64,000 nucleotides of DNA. Origin: Isochrysis galbana. Taxonomy: Eukaryota; Haptophyta; Isochrysidales; Isochrysidaceae. Of the stretch, positions 10,092 to 21,974 are shown one piece after another. The position numbers and the translations under genes are program-made. Within the stretch, counting starts at the first letter, position 1, and each line of letters begins with the position of its first letter. The DNA is taken from assembly GCA_018136815.1 (NCBI GenBank), contig CM030933.1, positions 2,777,144 through 2,841,143 on the forward strand. The letters run 5' to 3'. A model generated the notes under the pieces. It was not told where the DNA came from. It saw only the letters and a program-made list of their open reading frames with translations, and did no database searches.

Positions 10092-10662
10092 TTTGAACGG
10101 ACAACGGACCGTGCAAGGGTAGAGACCCCTAAGAGACAAGTAACAAGAAAGCTTTCGCCACTCAGGTTGGCTACGATATAACATTGACATTAAATCATCC
10201 CTTGGATTTCAAGCTCCCACGGCAGCACCCCTGGGGTGCCTCCACACAGGGCGGTCGTACAAGTAGGTGGTACAAAAAATGTTCGAACGCGAACGCAACT
10301 CAAACTTTATGACCGTTTGAACATAGTCAACTACCTACTACCTACTACTCCCTTGACCCCCAAAGTGAACACTGTGAAAAACACTGACAATTTTCCTCGA
10401 CACGCGGCGCTCAACACCTCGCGGCTGTCCCACGAACACACCCAACTCAAGGCGCGCGACAATGAAAACCCGTCAACAACATACTCACCCCCTCTAAAAA
10501 AAGTGAACGCGTGTATTATTTTTACCACTTACTTGTATGCGTACTTTAGGCCCTCCAATCTCTCTTTCAACCCCTTTTCGACTTTGTGAAAAAAAAAACC
10601 TTGATGGTGGGATGCCAAACGAGAGTGTGTCGCGGTCGATGTCGACGATTTTGGGATTTTGG

Positions 10663-10920
<258 letters not shown>

Positions 10921-10964
10921 CGAGCGCGGGAGGCGGCGGGGAGGGGTGTCCGTCGTCCTCGTCG

Positions 10965-12257
10965 ATGGTATGCAGCGCTCTGACGACCGCCTCGGCGCGC
11001 TGGCCCGTCTCAGGCCGTGCTGGCTTCCGGATCTCTCTCGACGTCAACGTGCGCCACACCTTTGGCTCCACCGCCTTCCTCGTCGACGAGGCCACCTCTC
11101 GCGTCGTCAGCCTCGACAGCTCAGGCAGACCACGAGAAGACCTCTCGCCCAATTCTACTTACGTGGTCCACTCAGCCGGCTCAGACAAGCTGGAGAGGCA
11201 GGCACACGTGCTGCGCGGTGCCCTGCGGGCGGCCAACGATGATATTGCCAAGCTTCGCGACAGGATGCGGAAGCTTGAGGCGTGCGTCAGGGAGGAGATC
11301 CTGCACCTGCGTAAGATGGTCGAGCGCTCCGGTGGACCGGCCACTGTGGAGCGGCCGCTGCTCGCCGAGTGGACGGCGGAGCAAGCAGCGCTCAACTCTG
11401 ATGGCCTTCGAGACAAGGCTGGATCGGCCCCCGTCCGCGTCCGCAGGGGCATCAGGGCGGCGGAGGAGCCGCTGCAGGTCCGGCCAATTGGCCGGATCAG
11501 AACGCCTTTCATCGAGAAGAATGGCACACCGCGGCAGGGCTGCGTAGTGCCTTCTGCGCACGCCGAGCTGCAGGTCAACCTGACTGGACATCCACCGGGC
11601 ACACTCAACGCTGCGCATGCGCTCGAAGGCCTCTCCACCTTCTCGCACGTGTGGCTCTTGTGGATCTTTGACAGGGACGCAGGCATCGCTACCAAGTCGA
11701 AGATCCGTCCACCTCGGCTGGATGGCATCAAGACGGGGCTCTACTCCACTCGCACGCCGCACAGGCCGAACGCGATCGGCCTATCCCTCGTGCGCCTTCG
11801 CGCTGTGGAGGGCGACACGCTACATCTCGCCGGCGTGGACCTGTGCGACGGGACGCCGATCCTCGACGTCAAGCCCTACGTGCCGTTTGCGGACTCTGTG
11901 GCCAACGCCACAGTAGCACCCTGGCTCGCTGAGCTTCCCACGCCGGACCTCGACGTTCGCTGGACCGACTCAGCGATGGAAGAGTTGCGTATCCTCCTTC
12001 CACACCAGTCGCTGCTGTGCACGGAGGAGCAGGCCCGCGCGGCCGTGAGTGAGGTGTTGATGGCTGACCCACGCTCGATCCACTGGCGGCATTCCCGATC
12101 GGCCATGGAGTACGGCTTCTCAATCGACATGATCAACGTGGTGTGCACATTTGAGGATGGTCTCGCCCTCATCAAGACGGTGCAGGACGTGCGCCTTTGC
12201 GACAGGTCGCACGTGCCTTCGGCGAGCGGTTCGGCCACGAGTGAGGGGATGAGATGA
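10965..12257 (+). CDS. TRMO: TRMO-type tRNA (adenine-37) N6-methyltransferase
   Basis: A single-exon 430-residue protein. The frame is open upstream only through the GA repeat (RERERE), so the ATG at 10965 is the sensible start. The TsaA/TrmO beta-barrel spans roughly residues 170-330: it opens with PIGRIRTPF, then HALEGLSTFSHVWLLWIFDRD, the SAM-site signature RTPHRPNAIGLSLVRL (about 262) and DGTPILDVKPYVPFADS (about 294). TRMO uses S-adenosylmethionine to methylate t6A37 to m6t6A37 in ANN-decoding tRNAs. The N-terminal 150 residues hold a small beta-rich segment (FLVDEATSRVVSLDSSG) and a coiled coil (RDRMRKLEACVREEILHLRK), matching the coiled-coil extension of eukaryotic TRMO. About 100 C-terminal residues include the conserved H-W-R-H-S...Y-G-F region (IHWRHSRSAMEYGFSID). 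Confidence 0.93.
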   Translation: MVCSALTTASARWPVSGRAGFRISLDVNVRHTFGSTAFLVDEATSRVVSLDSSGRPREDLSPNSTYVVHSAGSDKLERQAHVLRGALRAANDDIAKLRDRMRKLEACVREEILHLRKMVERSGGPATVERPLLAEWTAEQAALNSDGLRDKAGSAPVRVRRGIRAAEEPLQVRPIGRIRTPFIEKNGTPRQGCVVPSAHAELQVNLTGHPPGTLNAAHALEGLSTFSHVWLLWIFDRDAGIATKSKIRPPRLDGIKTGLYSTRTPHRPNAIGLSLVRLRAVEGDTLHLAGVDLCDGTPILDVKPYVPFADSVANATVAPWLAELPTPDLDVRWTDSAMEELRILLPHQSLLCTEEQARAAVSEVLMADPRSIHWRHSRSAMEYGFSIDMINVVCTFEDGLALIKTVQDVRLCDRSHVPSASGSATSEGMR

Positions 12258-12950
12258 TGATTAGCGGATGCAATGCTAGATCGATAGACACTCGTGGCCA
12301 CAAGCGGGTGTTGGAAGGCTCTTCTTCTTGAGAGCTGGGGGAGTTTATAGTGTCTGGGATGCTCAGAGAACTGTTTGGAATCGTCTCGGGACATCGGCGC
12401 GCCACAAACGACGGTCCCTGAGTATCAGGCTCGCGCAACTTCAGCATAGTTGTGGGCTCTTTGCATGGGCATCGTTCTCATGCTGATGATTGAGCGTGGC
12501 AGCCGGTTGGTGTAGTACTAGTATGACTAGACCATGGACAATGGGCCGGTTCAAGCTATTGCGTCACAATAGGGGTCAACGGGCAACGAGGAGGCGCCTC
12601 GTGCGAGCCGAAAAACTGTGGCCTGCCTATTGTGGGGTGTGCGACTGTGGGGCGCTGCAGCAGAGGGCGGCGAAGGGTGGAAGCACAAGACTCGCGTGTA
12701 TACGGGCCATTTTAAGGAAAGCTATATAGTCCTAGGTCGCGCCCCGCAACCCCTCTTCCCGCGTCTCTCCCCGACGGTTTCCCCCAGAGCGGTTCTAAGC
12801 GTGCGCGGCTAAGCGGGGCCGCCATCGGCCCAGGTGTGCCAACGCACTCGCGCTGCCGCACCGTGGCCGGTGGGGCAAATGGGGGATGGGGGTCGCTGTG
12901 GGGCCGTCAGCCCCCGGAAAATTTCAACCAGTATTATGGTAGTTTCGCGG
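12258..12950. other. Intergenic spacer
   Basis: No gene recognised. Downstream of TRMO; contains only short chance ORFs. Confidence 0.5.
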
Positions 12951-12954
12951 ACTA

Positions 12955-13065
12955 TTGACTATCGTTCAAATAATAGGGTCATGGAACGCGCCCCACTCCA
13001 CCCCCCTCCTACCGTTCGCACCGCCATGCCAGCCGATGGGCCCATGGCCCCTTGTTGTCACTAGC
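12955..13065 (+). mobile_element. LINE family 2 5'-end fragment
   Basis: Imperfect copy of the element start: ACTATCGTTCAAATAATAGG then GTCATGGAACGCGCC. Compare CTATCGTTAAAACGATAG and GTCATGGAGCGCGCC at 17817-17853. Only about 100 bp is recognisable before the sequence turns unique. No boundaries were found. Confidence 0.5.
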
Positions 13066-13269
13066 TATGAGGAGGAGCACAAAGAGAAAAAGTCAATGCC
13101 CTTATGGAGCAGTCTATCGTGCAGCTCTCGCCTTACCCGCAATCAATCGGACTGGCTACACCAGGTATTTATGCACGCATAGCGAGTCCGTTACGTAAGC
13201 AGGGCTGTTGACACTATAAACCATGAACGTTCGAAATGCGAGCGTGGACCGGATGTCGAACGCCAGACG

Positions 13270-13959
13270 CTACGCCGAATCTGAAGGATCTAGACCAAAT
13301 AGGCCATCTCCGGGATACAGTGCGCCCAAGACCATTCTAGGGTCGGGATACTTGGACAGGGCATCCTTGCGCTGCGCACTGGATACAACACCTGGGAGAT
13401 CGTGGGTCTCAGGCTCAACGAGAGACAATTGAAAGTGAACATGTGGAGGCCACCCCCCGTTCTCTTCCTCGTCTCCGATCCAGCAGAGCACTTCACCCTT
13501 GGCTACCCTCTGACAACGCTGCTTCCCCTTGATCGAGCGCGCGTTTAAGTGCCCATGAAGCGCCCAAACTTTCCGTCCCGAAAGCTTGTGTTCAGTTACA
13601 ACTACATAGCCATAGTCTCCTGGCTGTTCGTTATAGCCAAAGCTGTGGATTGCACCATCCGCGAAGCAATGAATTGGCATACCAACAGGCCCGCCGATAT
13701 CGATACCCACGTGGATATCGCGCGCGCCCTCGCCACGCGAGTGCGGATCAGTGGAGCCGAACAGGTCAGTCTTGTACATGTTTGGCCTCCGCTCATCGTA
13801 CCGTCCCACATCGTGGAGGAAGCCGGTGGCAGCGAGCGGCGGCGGCGGCACGCCGTGAGTGAAGTCGCGCACTATATATGATCCTGCCACCAGTGTTGGC
13901 ACCAGTGGGGCGAAGACCTCGCCCGCGAATAGGCCAGAGCCCACGATGGCGCCGCCCAT
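13270..13959 (-). CDS. M23 (LytM-fold) zinc metallopeptidase-like protein
   Basis: The protein carries the complete M23 metal site: H-V-G-I-D (HxxxD), H-G-H and H-V-H-F, in the expected order, followed by a C-terminal block EPETHDLPGVVS ... KYPDPRMVLG. M23 peptidases normally cleave peptidoglycan cross-bridges; in algae such domains occur as single-domain proteins of unknown substrate. There is no clear secretion signal. The start is uncertain. The first in-frame ATG is 13959 (about 229 residues), but similar-looking sequence continues upstream in frame to a GTG at 14043, after which a TAA blocks it. The beginning may therefore be a non-ATG start or lie on an upstream exon I could not find. 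Confidence 0.8.
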   Translation of the reverse strand: MGGAIVGSGLFAGEVFAPLVPTLVAGSYIVRDFTHGVPPPPLAATGFLHDVGRYDERRPNMYKTDLFGSTDPHSRGEGARDIHVGIDIGGPVGMPIHCFADGAIHSFGYNEQPGDYGYVVVTEHKLSGRKVWALHGHLNARSIKGKQRCQRVAKGEVLCWIGDEEENGGWPPHVHFQLSLVEPETHDLPGVVSSAQRKDALSKYPDPRMVLGALYPGDGLFGLDPSDSA

Positions 13960-14079
13960 CTCGGACAACAGCAGACCGACCGATCGATCGATGCCGCTCA
14001 ATTTGACAGCCGTCGGATGGGGAAACAACGGGAGGAGTTTCACAAATTAGACTATCCTCCGTAGAGCTGTGTGGGTGGG

Positions 14080-14223
14080 AGAGAGAGGGGAGCGGGGGGC
14101 GGGGAGGGGACGGGGGGGAGGCAGACGGGAAGAGAGAGAAAAGATCGGCAGAAGAATCCTGTGCTTCCGGGGCTTTCCCCCTGCTCCCGCTCCCCCCCCC
14201 TCACCCGCTCTCTCTCCCTCTCT

Positions 14224-14260
<37 letters not shown>

Positions 14261-14382
14261 CCCCTCTCTCCGTCTCTCCTCTATCCCTCTTCCCCCCTTG
14301 TCTCTCTCTCCCTCTCCTCGATCCCTCCCCCCTTGTCCTGGCGGGGAGAGAGGGATGGAGGAGAGGAGAGAGAGAGAGAGAG

Positions 14383-14429
<47 letters not shown>

Positions 14430-14505
14430 AGAGGAGAGGAGAGAAGAGAGAGGCAGAGAGAGAGAGAGAGAGAGAGGGAGGGAGAGAGAAGAGAGAGAGA
14501 GGCAG
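14080..14505. repeat. Purine/pyrimidine tract upstream of M23 gene
   Basis: G/A-rich 14080-14145, C/T-rich 14165-14335 including (TC)n, then (GA)n to 14500: the same flip in polarity seen at 8530-9437. Adjacent to the 5' end of the minus-strand M23 gene. Confidence 0.95.
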
Positions 14506-15389
14506 CCGCACACGCGTCACCACAAGCCAGCCGCTGGAGCCTCTCCCTCGCGCTTTAAGTACAGAGCCTTTCGCCTCTTGTCAGAATGGTTACAGCGACT
14601 AAAAAATGAACAGCCTCGCGGCCCCCCATCGCTCCTAGTAAGGGTGGTGACTTCCATTCTGTTCTGTCTTGTCCTGCAGCGTTTTGTTTTAAAAAGCCTG
14701 CCTTCGTAGCCCGGGCCAGCTCACCCTCTCAGTGACATCTTACGGCTAATGGCGGAAAGCGCCCCTAGCGGCGAATACCTACAACGAGGACGAGGACTAG
14801 TGCGGGGGAGAGGGAAGCGAACGGGACCAACGCGCGAGCAAGGAGGAAATGAGGCGATGGCTTTGTGCAAAGCACAAACGTGCAGAGCACAAATGTCGCA
14901 TTCATCGTAGATGATGCGCCGATTTCTAGGTTCTTCTCTCCCAAGTCCTTCGCCGTGCGGCCACACGGTGAAGCTCAGGCGCTTCTAAGTTGGTAGGGTT
15001 CGTCCCTAGCGGCCTAGGATTCGGGTTCTCGTTTCGTTCCTTCTAGCCTCTAGCCTGTTTGTCAGGTCTAGATTCTAGATCTAGATTCCAGGTTTCCTCC
15101 TTTCTTTCGCGGGTAATCTTGACCCAAAGGAGCCAGGTCGCCTGTCGCTCGCTGCGCGCTTGTCTCAGGCTCTCAGGGTACCTTGAGGAGGCTTATTTGG
15201 CTTCTTGCAAGGCTTGTTGTTTCTTGTTGGGTTCCGGTTCTCTCTTGGCTCTTGGGACTTGCTAACTTTCGTTGTCGTCCAGGCCTGTTCTTCGTAGGTT
15301 CTGCTTAGCTTGGTTAGGGTTTCGTTGCCTACGGCCCGACCTGCCTCTTCCTTCACCCTGAGTACGCGCTCGCAATAATCGCGAAGCTT
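14506..15389. other. Spacer, possible LINE 5' region
   Basis: No gene recognised. The part just before 15390 probably belongs to the LINE whose endonuclease follows, but I could not find its 5' hairpin or ORF1. Confidence 0.4.
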
Positions 15390-16935
15390 GTGCTAACCAC
15401 CCAGCGCGCACACGTCCCCCCACGACCACGACTCACCTTTGACTCCACCCTCGGATACCCAGGTGAAGGACCCATCCGCGTAGCGACATACAACATAAAC
15501 GGAACTAAAGGCGGTAAACTTGCCGCAGTTCTGTCACAGGCGCGCAAAGCTGGGGTAGACATTCTCCTTCTCCAAGAACTACACGCTTATGAAGACGGCT
15601 CTCATCTCCGTCAACATAGAACAGCGTCCCTCCTCGGATGGCACTGGTTTGCCTCACCGGGAGAGCTAGCGGACTCAGCGAGCGGGGTCGCGGTGGCGAT
15701 TCGCATCTCATGCAGCAGAGTAAACCCTAGAGCAGATACAGTTCATGTAATCCTAAAAGGAAGATGCATAGCAATCGATGTAAACATAGACGAAAAACAA
15801 TATCGTATTATCTCAGTATACTTAAGCGCGAACCCGAGCCCACGGGGAGCGCAAATCAAAAAACTGCTACAAGAACCCGCCCTGTCGCAAACTAACACCA
15901 CGCCAACGCTGATGGGGGGAGATTTCAACTGCGTGGAAAACGTCAAGGCCGACACAGAAGGACTCGGGGCGACACCATATGCGAACACTCACGGGGGCAC
16001 ATGGAAAGCCCTCGTCAAACGAGCCGGACTCAAAGACGCGCACCACACGATGAGGCTCGGCCCACGCACGGGATACACGCGGCTCTCGCACACCATTCAC
16101 ACGAGACTCGACCGAATATACCATAGCACGGCGACGGACTCATTCCAATGGCACAAACTAGGCCCTAGCCCGGACCTGTTCTCGGGTAATGCCGCCTCCG
16201 ACCACCTACCACTCCTAGCCGCATTTGAAACCCCGCACTACGCCCAGAACCGGTACTACGATCCACCCATAGACTCGAGCGTCATAACGGAGGCGGGGGC
16301 CATCAAGACGGTAGAACTATTACTCAACAGAGCGAAAGAGAGAGCTAAAGCTAGCGGAGACCTAGCCGACGAATGGGCCCAAGCGAAAGCACTCATAGCT
16401 GCGTTCCTGAGGGAGGAAACGGCTGCACGCAAAACACCTGTCATACAACCCACGCTCGAAAGGAGAGTCGCCGAGCTCAACATCCAACTCATCAAGAAAG
16501 GCCCGGACCCAAACCTCACGGAGCGCATAGCAAAAGCGAACCGAGAGCTCGCTGAAGAGCGGAGTAAGACCCCGATAAGACATCTCAACTTGCACGAAAA
16601 ACTCCGACGAGAGGACCTCCACTCCAGAGAGTTCTTCATGAAGCTAAAGCACAAGAAATGGAAAGGCGCCATAAGAGAACTCTACAAGACGCAAGACTGG
16701 GAGAACCCCCACCACGCCGATCACAAAACGGTCACCACAGATGCCGAGATAAGAAAAGAATTCAGGAGATATTACGCTTGGCTATACTCGCCGAAAGCCT
16801 CGCAGCGCGTGCCCGAACTCGAAACCGCACTCTCCGACCGCCCACTCCACGACCTGGACAAACGAAAACTGGAAGGGCGAATCTCGATCGACGAGACCAC
16901 CCAGGGCTCCTTGGCGACCATCATCTCGCGCATCT
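15390..16935 (+). pseudogene. LINE ORF2 fragment: AP-like endonuclease, RT truncated
   Basis: A long open frame without an ATG start, carrying a full exonuclease-endonuclease-phosphatase (EEP) domain: RVATYNINGTKGGKL, ILLLQELHAY, MGGDFNCVEN, RLDRIYHS and a final ASDHLPLLA. These hold the metal-binding Asn, Glu, Asp-x-Asn and terminal Ser-Asp-His residues of LINE endonucleases, which nick the target for target-primed reverse transcription. A charged helical linker follows (to about 16900). Similarity stops where the RT domain should begin (SLATIISRIS), and the remaining codons to 17054 read into unrelated sequence. This is the only endonuclease domain in the window; it most likely belongs to LINE family 2, judged by context. 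Confidence 0.8.
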
Positions 16936-16959
16936 CTTTCGAGTACATAGTTACCTGGC

Positions 16960-17502
16960 CTTTGGTGGGAAAGTGGCAAATCATAGGAGTGGCAAGGCAC
17001 AGCGCAACGTATTGTACGGCGTGGATCACCGGGGGGGGAATGAAATTAATATAAAACGAACGCGAAGTAGATAGATCTTCGTTGCTTCTGGCCGTAACCG
17101 TCCAGCCGGCCGCCTGGACTACAGGCTTGTAGCATCTGAGCGCCTCACGGTCAAACTCGTTCACATTTAACTGGTGAATCATATCGTTCAACACGCTATC
17201 GAAGGCGGACTTTAGCTCTTCCTCCTCCTTTTCGATCGTCTCTAGCGAGGGCGGCTCGCCAGAGGACAAGCCCGGAACCCTGGTCGCGCCGGGTGCGATT
17301 GCCTTGAAAAGCAGAGCGCCGATATAGTCGGCAGCGCGCTTTGTGCACTCAAGAGGAGGGGGGCCTGCTTCTGGTGTTTTGGACAGTCCTCGGCGGCTTC
17401 CGAGTCGAGCAAGCGCTTCATGCTTACGACCGCATGGGTGGCTTCATCCGGAGCGGCGGCTCCCTGAACTAGTACCTCGGCGGTAGAAGAATCATCATTC
17501 AT
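16960..17502 (-). pseudogene. Unknown ORF remnant with frameshift, probably mobile-element gag/ORF1
   Basis: Two overlapping minus-strand frames form one protein-like stretch if a one-base slip occurs in the G6 run near 17355-17360. It starts MQMNDDSSTAEVLVQG at 17502 and continues through ETIEKEEEELKSAFDSVLND and REALRCYKPVVQAAGW. Its boundary coincides with the truncation of the LINE fragment at about 16935-16960, which fits a separate insertion. Not recognised; helical and acidic like gag or ORF1 proteins, but that is a guess. Confidence 0.35.
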
Positions 17503-17519
17503 CTGCAAGGAGTACGCGG

Positions 17520-17799
17520 ACGGTGGACGGTGAGCGCTGCAAGTGACACCTCGTGACCCTTGCTACCCCCACGACCGCCCGCGCGGCGATCCTCCCTCCT
17601 ACCCATCCACTCCGTCAGCCAAACGGTGAGGGTATGAGGGGGGGGGGGGGGGGCATTGCTCTAGGTGCTGCTTCCGCTCGCCCGGCGCTGCCCTCGCTCA
17701 GCCCAGCCACTGTCCCTCCCGGTCAGGAGACGTTGGCGCGCCTCTCCGCCCGCCTATGTGGACGCATCTCCTCCCGCCTATGGGACGCCTGCGCGCCTT
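17520..17799. other. Spacer with poly-G run
   Basis: No gene. Includes a G-rich run at about 17639-17653. A 14-mer TCAGGAGACGTTGG here (about 17722) also occurs at 123-136. Confidence 0.5.
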
Positions 17800-17812
17800 C
17801 GTACGGTGGGGT
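17800..17812. repeat. Target-site duplication (pair at 19251-19263)
   Basis: CGTACGGTGGGGT repeated exactly on both sides of the LINE at 17813-19250. Confidence 0.85.
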
Positions 17813-19250
17813 ACAACTATCGTTAAAACGATAGGGTCATGGAGCGCGCCACGCTCCCCTCTCCTCTCTCCTCCCACCCCACCGCGCCGGCCGACCAGGA
17901 TATGCTGGACGCCGCGCAGCCGCAGCAGCCACCTCCCAGGGCCACGCCAACCCAGGTACCCGCGAGCCGCAACCTGATCCGAGCCCACAACACCACAAGG
18001 ACTGAACACACCGCGCGACGAACAAACCGACGAACCTGGACCCGTCCCCGCCGACAAAGTGGGGAGAGGGCTACAAATCCAACAAAAGGACGGAGTATCC
18101 ACTCCCAGACGAATACACACTCGATGGCAAAACAGAACTAGACAAAACAGAAGTAGAACACTTAACAAAAGCCCTACAAAAAGCTGAAAACAAACGCAGG
18201 CGGCTCACAGGCCCGGAAAACTGGGAAAAGAGACTTCGGCTACCAGACAACGTATGGGCGCACCTCGCCGACGTATACACCTCGCCCATGCTTACGGCGA
18301 GAGACACACACCTCCACTACAAGCACATCACACACAGGCGCATCGCCACGGCAAACAGATTCGCGGACCGAGAACCCACATGCCGTTTCTGCAAGGAAGC
18401 GGACGAGTCCTCCACCCACTTGGGGGAATGTTCGCGTATATCGAACATCTTCGACGCCCTAGATGCGATAGCAAGACACCCTCGACGAACTGACACGACG
18501 GGAGAGGAACTATCAATCAAAAGACTTTTCCTCTGCCCCGACGGCACGTGCCCCAAAGCACTACCCATACTATACCTGCTGGCCTGGAGATACATCATCA
18601 CAGACTCCTACAGAATACATTACGACAACGCCTTTTTCTCGGAAGAATCGGTGCTAATCCGCATCATAGAAAGATTCACGAAACTAAGCGGCGCATTCAT
18701 CTTCGCAGAATCGACAGATTCATCGAGGACCGCCCAAGCGGGTCTGGGACGTCAACCCAAAAAGAGAATCGACATGAGCGCGTTGAGACCTCTGTACGAA
18801 GCGGATAGCAAAGGTAACCTCACTCCCAGCGCGGAACTGCTGGCGCTAGCCTCACGGCTAGGGATAGAATATATGGTAAAGAACGCCTCGGGGACGGGCT
18901 CGGCGCCAAACCAATCAAATAACTGATCAAACAACGTAGAAGTCTAGCTCAGACAGAGCTAAGCACAAGCCCCCGAACACACCCCAAGACACACGAGCAA
19001 CATAAGGTCGATCGGGAAAAAGTGCCACATGTGAAAAGTACAACAGGCCTGCCCTGAACACGCGTCCGTAACCAGGCCCATGGTAGTGTACCAGGGCCGC
19101 ACCCCCGACACCGAAGACAAAGGAATGAGGGGGGGAAGGAGAGGAAGTGGAGGGAGGGGATGAAAAGGGCGATGTCCGCTATGTGGAGGTAGAGACCGAG
19201 TAGCGATAGGTGTGTAGCCCTGAATCTTCAGATCTTTTTTTTTTTTTTTT
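17813..19250 (+). mobile_element. Internally deleted LINE (family 2) with both ends and TSD
   Basis: Flanked by a 13-bp target-site duplication (CGTACGGTGGGGT at 17800-17812 and 19251-19263). The 5' end carries a perfect hairpin CTATCGTTAAAACGATAG (17817-17834) followed by an ORF1 ATG (17839, MERATLPSP). The 3' end is ...GAATCTTCAGATC then a run of T directly against the TSD. Only 1,438 bp long: ORF1 5' sequence joins the C-terminal end of ORF2 (around 18050), losing endonuclease and RT. It has the same architecture as the copy at 3158-5020, in a different family. Confidence 0.85.
18060..18926 (+). pseudogene. LINE family 2 ORF2 C-terminal remnant with CCHC knuckle
   Basis: From 18288 a continuous frame encodes HITHRRIATANRFAD, then CRFCKEADESSTHLGEC (C-X2-C-X8-H-X3-C), LAWRYIITDSYRIHYDNAFF and a C-terminal tail to the stop at 18924-18926. 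About 40% of residues match the family 1 ORF2 end at 28674-29858. The upstream part (18060-18287, WEKRLRLPD-like) is in another frame. No catalytic domains. Confidence 0.75.
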
Positions 19251-19394
19251 CGTACGGTGGGGTGGGGTGCAACCACCTGCTTTGGTTTGGCTGAAGAGGA
19301 GCGAGGGCGCGGTGAAAGGGCAGGACCGGCTGCGATGTCCCCTTTTCTGCGGTCAAATCGCATTGCTGCACGTTTGTACTGTAATAAGGGGGTC

Positions 19395-19480
19395 CTTTAA
19401 GTAGAACTTATACCGTCCACATGGGGGGCACTTGCGAAAAAAACAACCAAACCTGAGGTTGCACCCTCTTAGAACGCCTC
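19395..19480 (-). repeat. Dispersed repeat, second copy at 61915-61985
   Basis: The reverse complement (AAGAGGGTGCAACCTCAGGT, then TTGGTTGTTTTTT, GCAAGTGCCCCCCAT) matches 61921-61973 on the plus strand. Both copies can be read as the same peptide (RGCNLRFGCFFRKCPPCGR here), but neither lies in a convincing gene. Confidence 0.7.
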
Positions 19481-20561
19481 CTATAGAATGAAAACGCTGA
19501 TGGCTGATGGACGAGAGCAGCACCGCATACATACTGCATTGTGCATTGCGGTAGTGTGTAGTGTGGTAAACACCCATCCTATATCCTATAAAGCCTCGCG
19601 ATGCACTGCGATGCCCTTGAGAGGTCAGTGGTATGGAGGAGAACTCGAGAACTCCGGCCTGAAATTTTCTGAAATTTCAGTGGGAGAAAATCTAAATCTT
19701 TTGAAATTTTACGGAAAATTTTCACAAAACAGACAGAAGCGCCGCCTCGGAACGCACAGATGCATACTGTTAGCGGCCCACATGGCTACAGTAGCATGCA
19801 TGGATCCCTCAGGGTGTTTGTGATTGAAGTGACATGCCTTAACTTTCTTGCTGGCAAGCACACGTGGTTCCACAAAATTCCACTAAAGCTAAAGCTACTT
19901 ACCGTGGGGTAAGTCGGTGCTAATAAGTGAAGGGTGTGTCTCTAGTAGCTTAGTGGACGCCTTCAAGTATTTTTTTACATGCCCTCGGCTAAAGGTAGGC
20001 TAGTAGCTATTAGGTGGGCGAAGAGCGGAGGCCGAATCCAAATGCAGACGTTTGTGAAGCCCATGTAAACCCGCCATGTGTGGGAAGCTGACAGCGAAGT
20101 GGAGGCCCATCAATCACTCTATTATCTATGATGCGCGTGCACGTACGCAAATGCCCAGCGTAAGAGCCTAAAGATACACATGAACTGCAGACGAAACGGG
20201 CAGGGCTAGGCACGGCGGAATGGAAGCGCGCAGAAGGCAGCTGTGTGCTTGACCTAGTGTCCCTCGATGACAAGTTCAAGTCTCACCATCTTTTTTCTGA
20301 TGTCGCTCTCCCGCTGGTAGATGCGATGCAGGATATGACTGCAAGCGATCGCTCCGTGTGCCACACACGACCAATGGCGATCAGCAGCGTGTCAACATGC
20401 ATCGTAGGTCCATCCTTGAATAATGAACATCAATTCATCCGGCAGGGAAGCTATGCTCTAACAAGTGGCTTCAAGCGCATTTCGCCCAACAGCCAAGGGA
20501 AGGTGACAGAGCACGCAGCGCGCACGAGCCGAGTAGGATTGCGACTTGAAGCGGGGCCACT
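19481..20561. other. Intergenic spacer
   Basis: No gene recognised. Lies between the repeat and the 3' end of the SDR gene. Confidence 0.5.
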
Positions 20562-21974
20562 TCACCACGGGATCTCAAGGCCATCCTCGCAATTGATGAA
20601 TTTGCCGGAGCGCGCAATTCCTCCGTCAATGGACCGCTTCACCTCGTACAGGACCCGCATTGCGCCAACTGTAGGCACCGGACACAAGGGGGTGTAAAGT
20701 TTCGTGCAATGCGTGAGGCGGCTGGTCCCTTCGCTTGGCCTCAACGACTGTGTCGTGAAGGCAATGACATTGCCACGTGCATGCAGAAGGGAGCAGATGC
20801 TGGGCTCACCCGAAGGCTCCACGGCTCCTTCTACATCCCAGATAGCCGAGTATTTGGCGGTCATGTCCGTGCGGTTGAAGCCTGGGTGGAGTAATGTCAC
20901 CACGTGGCCTTCTCTCCTGAGCTCTTCACTGAGCAGCACACCTATGTTGCGGGAAAGAGGGCAGCTTCTTAAGGTACCCCCACGACTTAACAGAAATCGC
21001 AAAGCGCGCAGATGTCCACGACAAGATATGGCTGAGCCATCACGACTCCTCGCATTCTAGGCTTTGCCATGAGAAATGCGTTCGCCCTCCTCTCACACGC
21101 CAAACTTACCGGCGATGTTGCACGCGGCCCGCGACATGTGATGGCCATAGTCGCCACCAGCATCGGCATTCTGAGTTTTGCGCCACTCCGCTGAGCCGGC
21201 CTGGCTTGTGATGATGACAAGCTGGCAGTTTGGAGCAAGCTTGCGTGCCTTGTGAAGCGCATAGATAACACGCAAGGGGCTGCGAGGGATAGCGTGCAGC
21301 GGCGCGGGCGTCAGCACCGTGCGTGCCGGGGCTGCTGCGAGGTTCAGGCGTGACGAGCCAAGCCTTGGGAGTGACCAGTCTCCCGTTGCGCGCCCGCAGA
21401 GCTGCCACAGCTGTGGCCAACTCGAGCCTACACTATCCAACTCTCCCCTTCCGCGTTCCTTTCTCACCCGAGCGCGCAGATATCGATCTGCTTGAGCTGC
21501 TCTTCGAAGTCAAGCCCGTCTTTGAACGATTCGTGCTTCTCGGTGAAGTAGCCCGCATTGTTGATCACGATGTCGAACGGCGCCTCTGCCTCGTTTGCCA
21601 TCTTCATCACAGCCTCTGTATCGCACACATCGACTCCCTGCACAATCTTGGCTGGCTGAGCGTGCTCGAGCGCACGCGAGGTGGAGCGTCCAACGACAGT
21701 GACAATCGCGCCGTCTCGCACCATCTGTGACACTGTCGAGAGCCCTAGCCCGCGGGAGCCACCGGTGAGGAGAACTCTCTTCCCTGAGAGAAATCTCCCG
21801 TCATACAGAGAGTCAATCTTGAGATAGCGAGTGTTGGAGGCGGCCTGCGCGCGCGCGAAGCGGGCGACTTGGTCGGCCAGGCTGTACCGTGACATACGAC
21901 GCCGGTGCGAGAGTAGTGCGGCCAGCGTGGCAGCCGCGCCAGCAGCGAGAGCGAGGGCGGAGATGGGAGAGGGC

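Larger units (their letters stand above)
9538..10662. other. Intergenic region between gap and TRMO gene
   Basis: Contains a 53-codon ORF (9736-9897) and an 18-bp tandem repeat (10043-10091), listed separately. Otherwise nothing recognisable. Confidence 0.5.
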